This document shows positions 4,824-5,950 of a DNA stretch of 5,950 bases, piece after piece. This stretch comes from Aphodoplasma sp045592745 (GTDB lineage Bacteria > Bacillota > Clostridia > UBA1381 > UMGS1253). Both the position numbers and the translations under genes were made by a program. How positions within the stretch are numbered: position 1 is the first letter of the stretch; each line of letters starts with the position of its first letter. The notes below the pieces were generated by a model. It was not told the DNA's origin. It made no database searches and saw nothing but the letters and a program-made list of their open reading frames with translations. The stretch is taken from assembly GCA_045592745.1 (NCBI GenBank), contig JAZNVH010000034.1, positions 1 to 5,950 of the forward strand, written 5' to 3'.

Positions 4824-5950
4824 TTAGTCAGCAATTGAGCCGTAACCAATATCTTCAGAATAGATAGTGTGTACTTCTCCTCTTGCATCCTTATACATGA
4901 GCCAAGCTCTTGCATACCATTTGTCGTTTCCTACATTTATCTTTGTAGCAACAAACTGGCTGGATTTTGGCTTCGTTGATGTATACTGGAAGATGTTTGT
5001 TTTACCATCATTCATTGTTTCATCAAGGTCATTTATATTTCTACCTACTGTTATACCTGAACCAATATAAGTACATGTTACAGGCACATGACGCTCTGAG
5101 AAGAACTGAATCTGTTCTGCTCCTTCTGTCTTATCAATCACTACGTTAGTAATGTTGACAAACGGCTTATCTTCTTCCGGTGTTTCACCTGCGCCAACAT
5201 ATACTGCATTAAGCACTGCATCTTCAGATGCCAAATAAAACTCATACTCTTCACTGTAAGATGAAATCTTGCCATCCTTAATCCAGTGTGAGAAGACATC
5301 CGTTTCATTAGCCGACTTACCTGTAACTGTTATCGGTGTATTATACTTATAATCACCTGTTATAGGCTCACCATCTACCGGATGAAGTTCCGCTCTAGAA
5401 ATATAGCCATTTATTACTGATACGTTATATGTTTTTTCAGATAGTGTATACTGTGCTGTAAAGATAACATCTCTTAACTCACCAAGCTCTGCTGATGCGT
5501 AGCTCAAACTTGTAAACGGTGCAACTTCTACTCCGTCATTTCTGAGCCAGTTTACAAACACGTAACCTGTTTGAACAGGAGGCAGTATATCATATGATAC
5601 ACTCTCAGCATCCTGTGCTTCCAATGTATAACTTCCAATAACCTGACCATTTCTGTTCTTAAATGTTACAAATTTTACACTCTCATCATTTGTCGGTACA
5701 AATACCGCATTAATTGTTGAGTTGAGGTTTACAGTATACTCAAAGATATGTTCTTCAGAAACTATGCTTCCTGCAACTTCCCAATACTTAAACTTGTATC
5801 CGTCAGCTTCAACTGCTTCCAATGTATATACTGTACCAAGTGTTACCTTATCTGATTCACCACCAAAAGCTTCGGAATATTCTGCTTCATCAGCAGTCTT
5901 GTACAATACCTTATTGCCATTGTTGTTAGGAATAATGATAGCAAACTCTG
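4824..5950 (-). CDS. C-terminal part of a large secreted or surface protein with Listeria/Bacteroides-type repeats
   Basis: The reading frame is open from the right edge to the stop at 4824: 374 residues are visible and the N-terminus is missing. The TTG at 5906 is an internal codon, not a start. In visible-fragment numbering there are three divergent beta-rich repeats at about 41-84, 93-167 and 173-252. Each has an aromatic F/Y-x-x-x-W motif (Trp56, Trp134, Trp222) and ends in an 'INAVFV', 'FTAQY' or 'LNAVYV' strand. This is the style of InlB B-repeat/Flg_new domains of Gram-positive surface proteins. An acidic linker (GETPEEDKP) leads to a C-terminal domain at about 263-369 that looks Ig-like or fibronectin-like (QYTSTKPK..., KWYARAWLMYKDARGEVHTIYS). 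It ends GSIAD, without LPXTG or a terminal membrane anchor, so any anchoring must lie in the missing part. Probably extracellular; the function may be adhesion or carbohydrate handling but cannot be told here. Confidence 0.85.
   Translation of the reverse strand, partial: EFAIIIPNNNGNKVLYKTADEAEYSEAFGGESDKVTLGTVYTLEAVEADGYKFKYWEVAGSIVSEEHIFEYTVNLNSTINAVFVPTNDESVKFVTFKNRNGQVIGSYTLEAQDAESVSYDILPPVQTGYVFVNWLRNDGVEVAPFTSLSYASAELGELRDVIFTAQYTLSEKTYNVSVINGYISRAELHPVDGEPITGDYKYNTPITVTGKSANETDVFSHWIKDGKISSYSEEYEFYLASEDAVLNAVYVGAGETPEEDKPFVNITNVVIDKTEGAEQIQFFSERHVPVTCTYIGSGITVGRNINDLDETMNDGKTNIFQYTSTKPKSSQFVATKINVGNDKWYARAWLMYKDARGEVHTIYSEDIGYGSIAD

Noticed and set aside
4867..5149. Two overlapping plus-strand frames opposite the surface protein gene.
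   Set aside because: They are antisense to a coherent repeat-protein frame and lack ribosome binding sites.
5904..5906. TTG as the start codon of the surface protein.
   Set aside because: The frame stays open to the window edge without a stop, the residues upstream read as normal protein (PNNNGNKV), and there is no signal peptide, so the gene simply continues outside.

Overview
The window reads as a low-GC Gram-positive genome, most likely an anaerobic Clostridia-type Firmicute. The signs are AT-rich spacers, strong AGGAGG-type ribosome binding sites, a TTG-started murA, a DUF1540 protein, a YdcZ-type transporter, and a large secreted protein with Listeria/Bacteroides-type repeats. This is inferred from protein flavour and signals, not from a marker gene. 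No rRNA, tRNA, CRISPR array, insertion sequence, phage gene or defence system was seen, and no gene-free stretch exceeds 300 bases. I found no convincing undescribed multi-gene system.

Left part (1-2000): small, mostly uncharacterised genes. A 145-residue protein with stress-protein-like (GSP17M/DUF1269-like) ends (+) faces a 70-residue helical protein (-), whose best resemblance is to a small domain at the C-termini of some clostridial hydrolases. Divergent from the latter is a 56-residue cysteine-rich DUF1540 protein (+), with a perfect Shine-Dalgarno and a promoter that looks more like a forespore sigma-F/sigma-G site than a sigma-A site. A hairpin then precedes a YdcZ/DUF606 small-molecule transporter (+), which ends in a strong terminator shared with a convergent 64-residue orphan protein (-).

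Middle (2001-4050): murA (+), the first committed step of peptidoglycan synthesis, with all catalytic residues present. It converges on a purine phosphoribosyltransferase of the Apt type (-), which has a good sigma-A promoter and a terminator whose base pairing shows it works on the minus strand.

Right part (4051-5950): mntP, a manganese efflux pump (-), with its own short leader and no room for a manganese riboswitch. Upstream of it, and separated by a textbook terminator with a GAAA loop, is the C-terminal part of a large surface or secreted repeat protein (-) that runs off the right edge.

The genes do not form one pathway. They look like separate short transcription units covering cell wall synthesis, purine salvage, metal homeostasis and export, with several small lineage-specific proteins between them.
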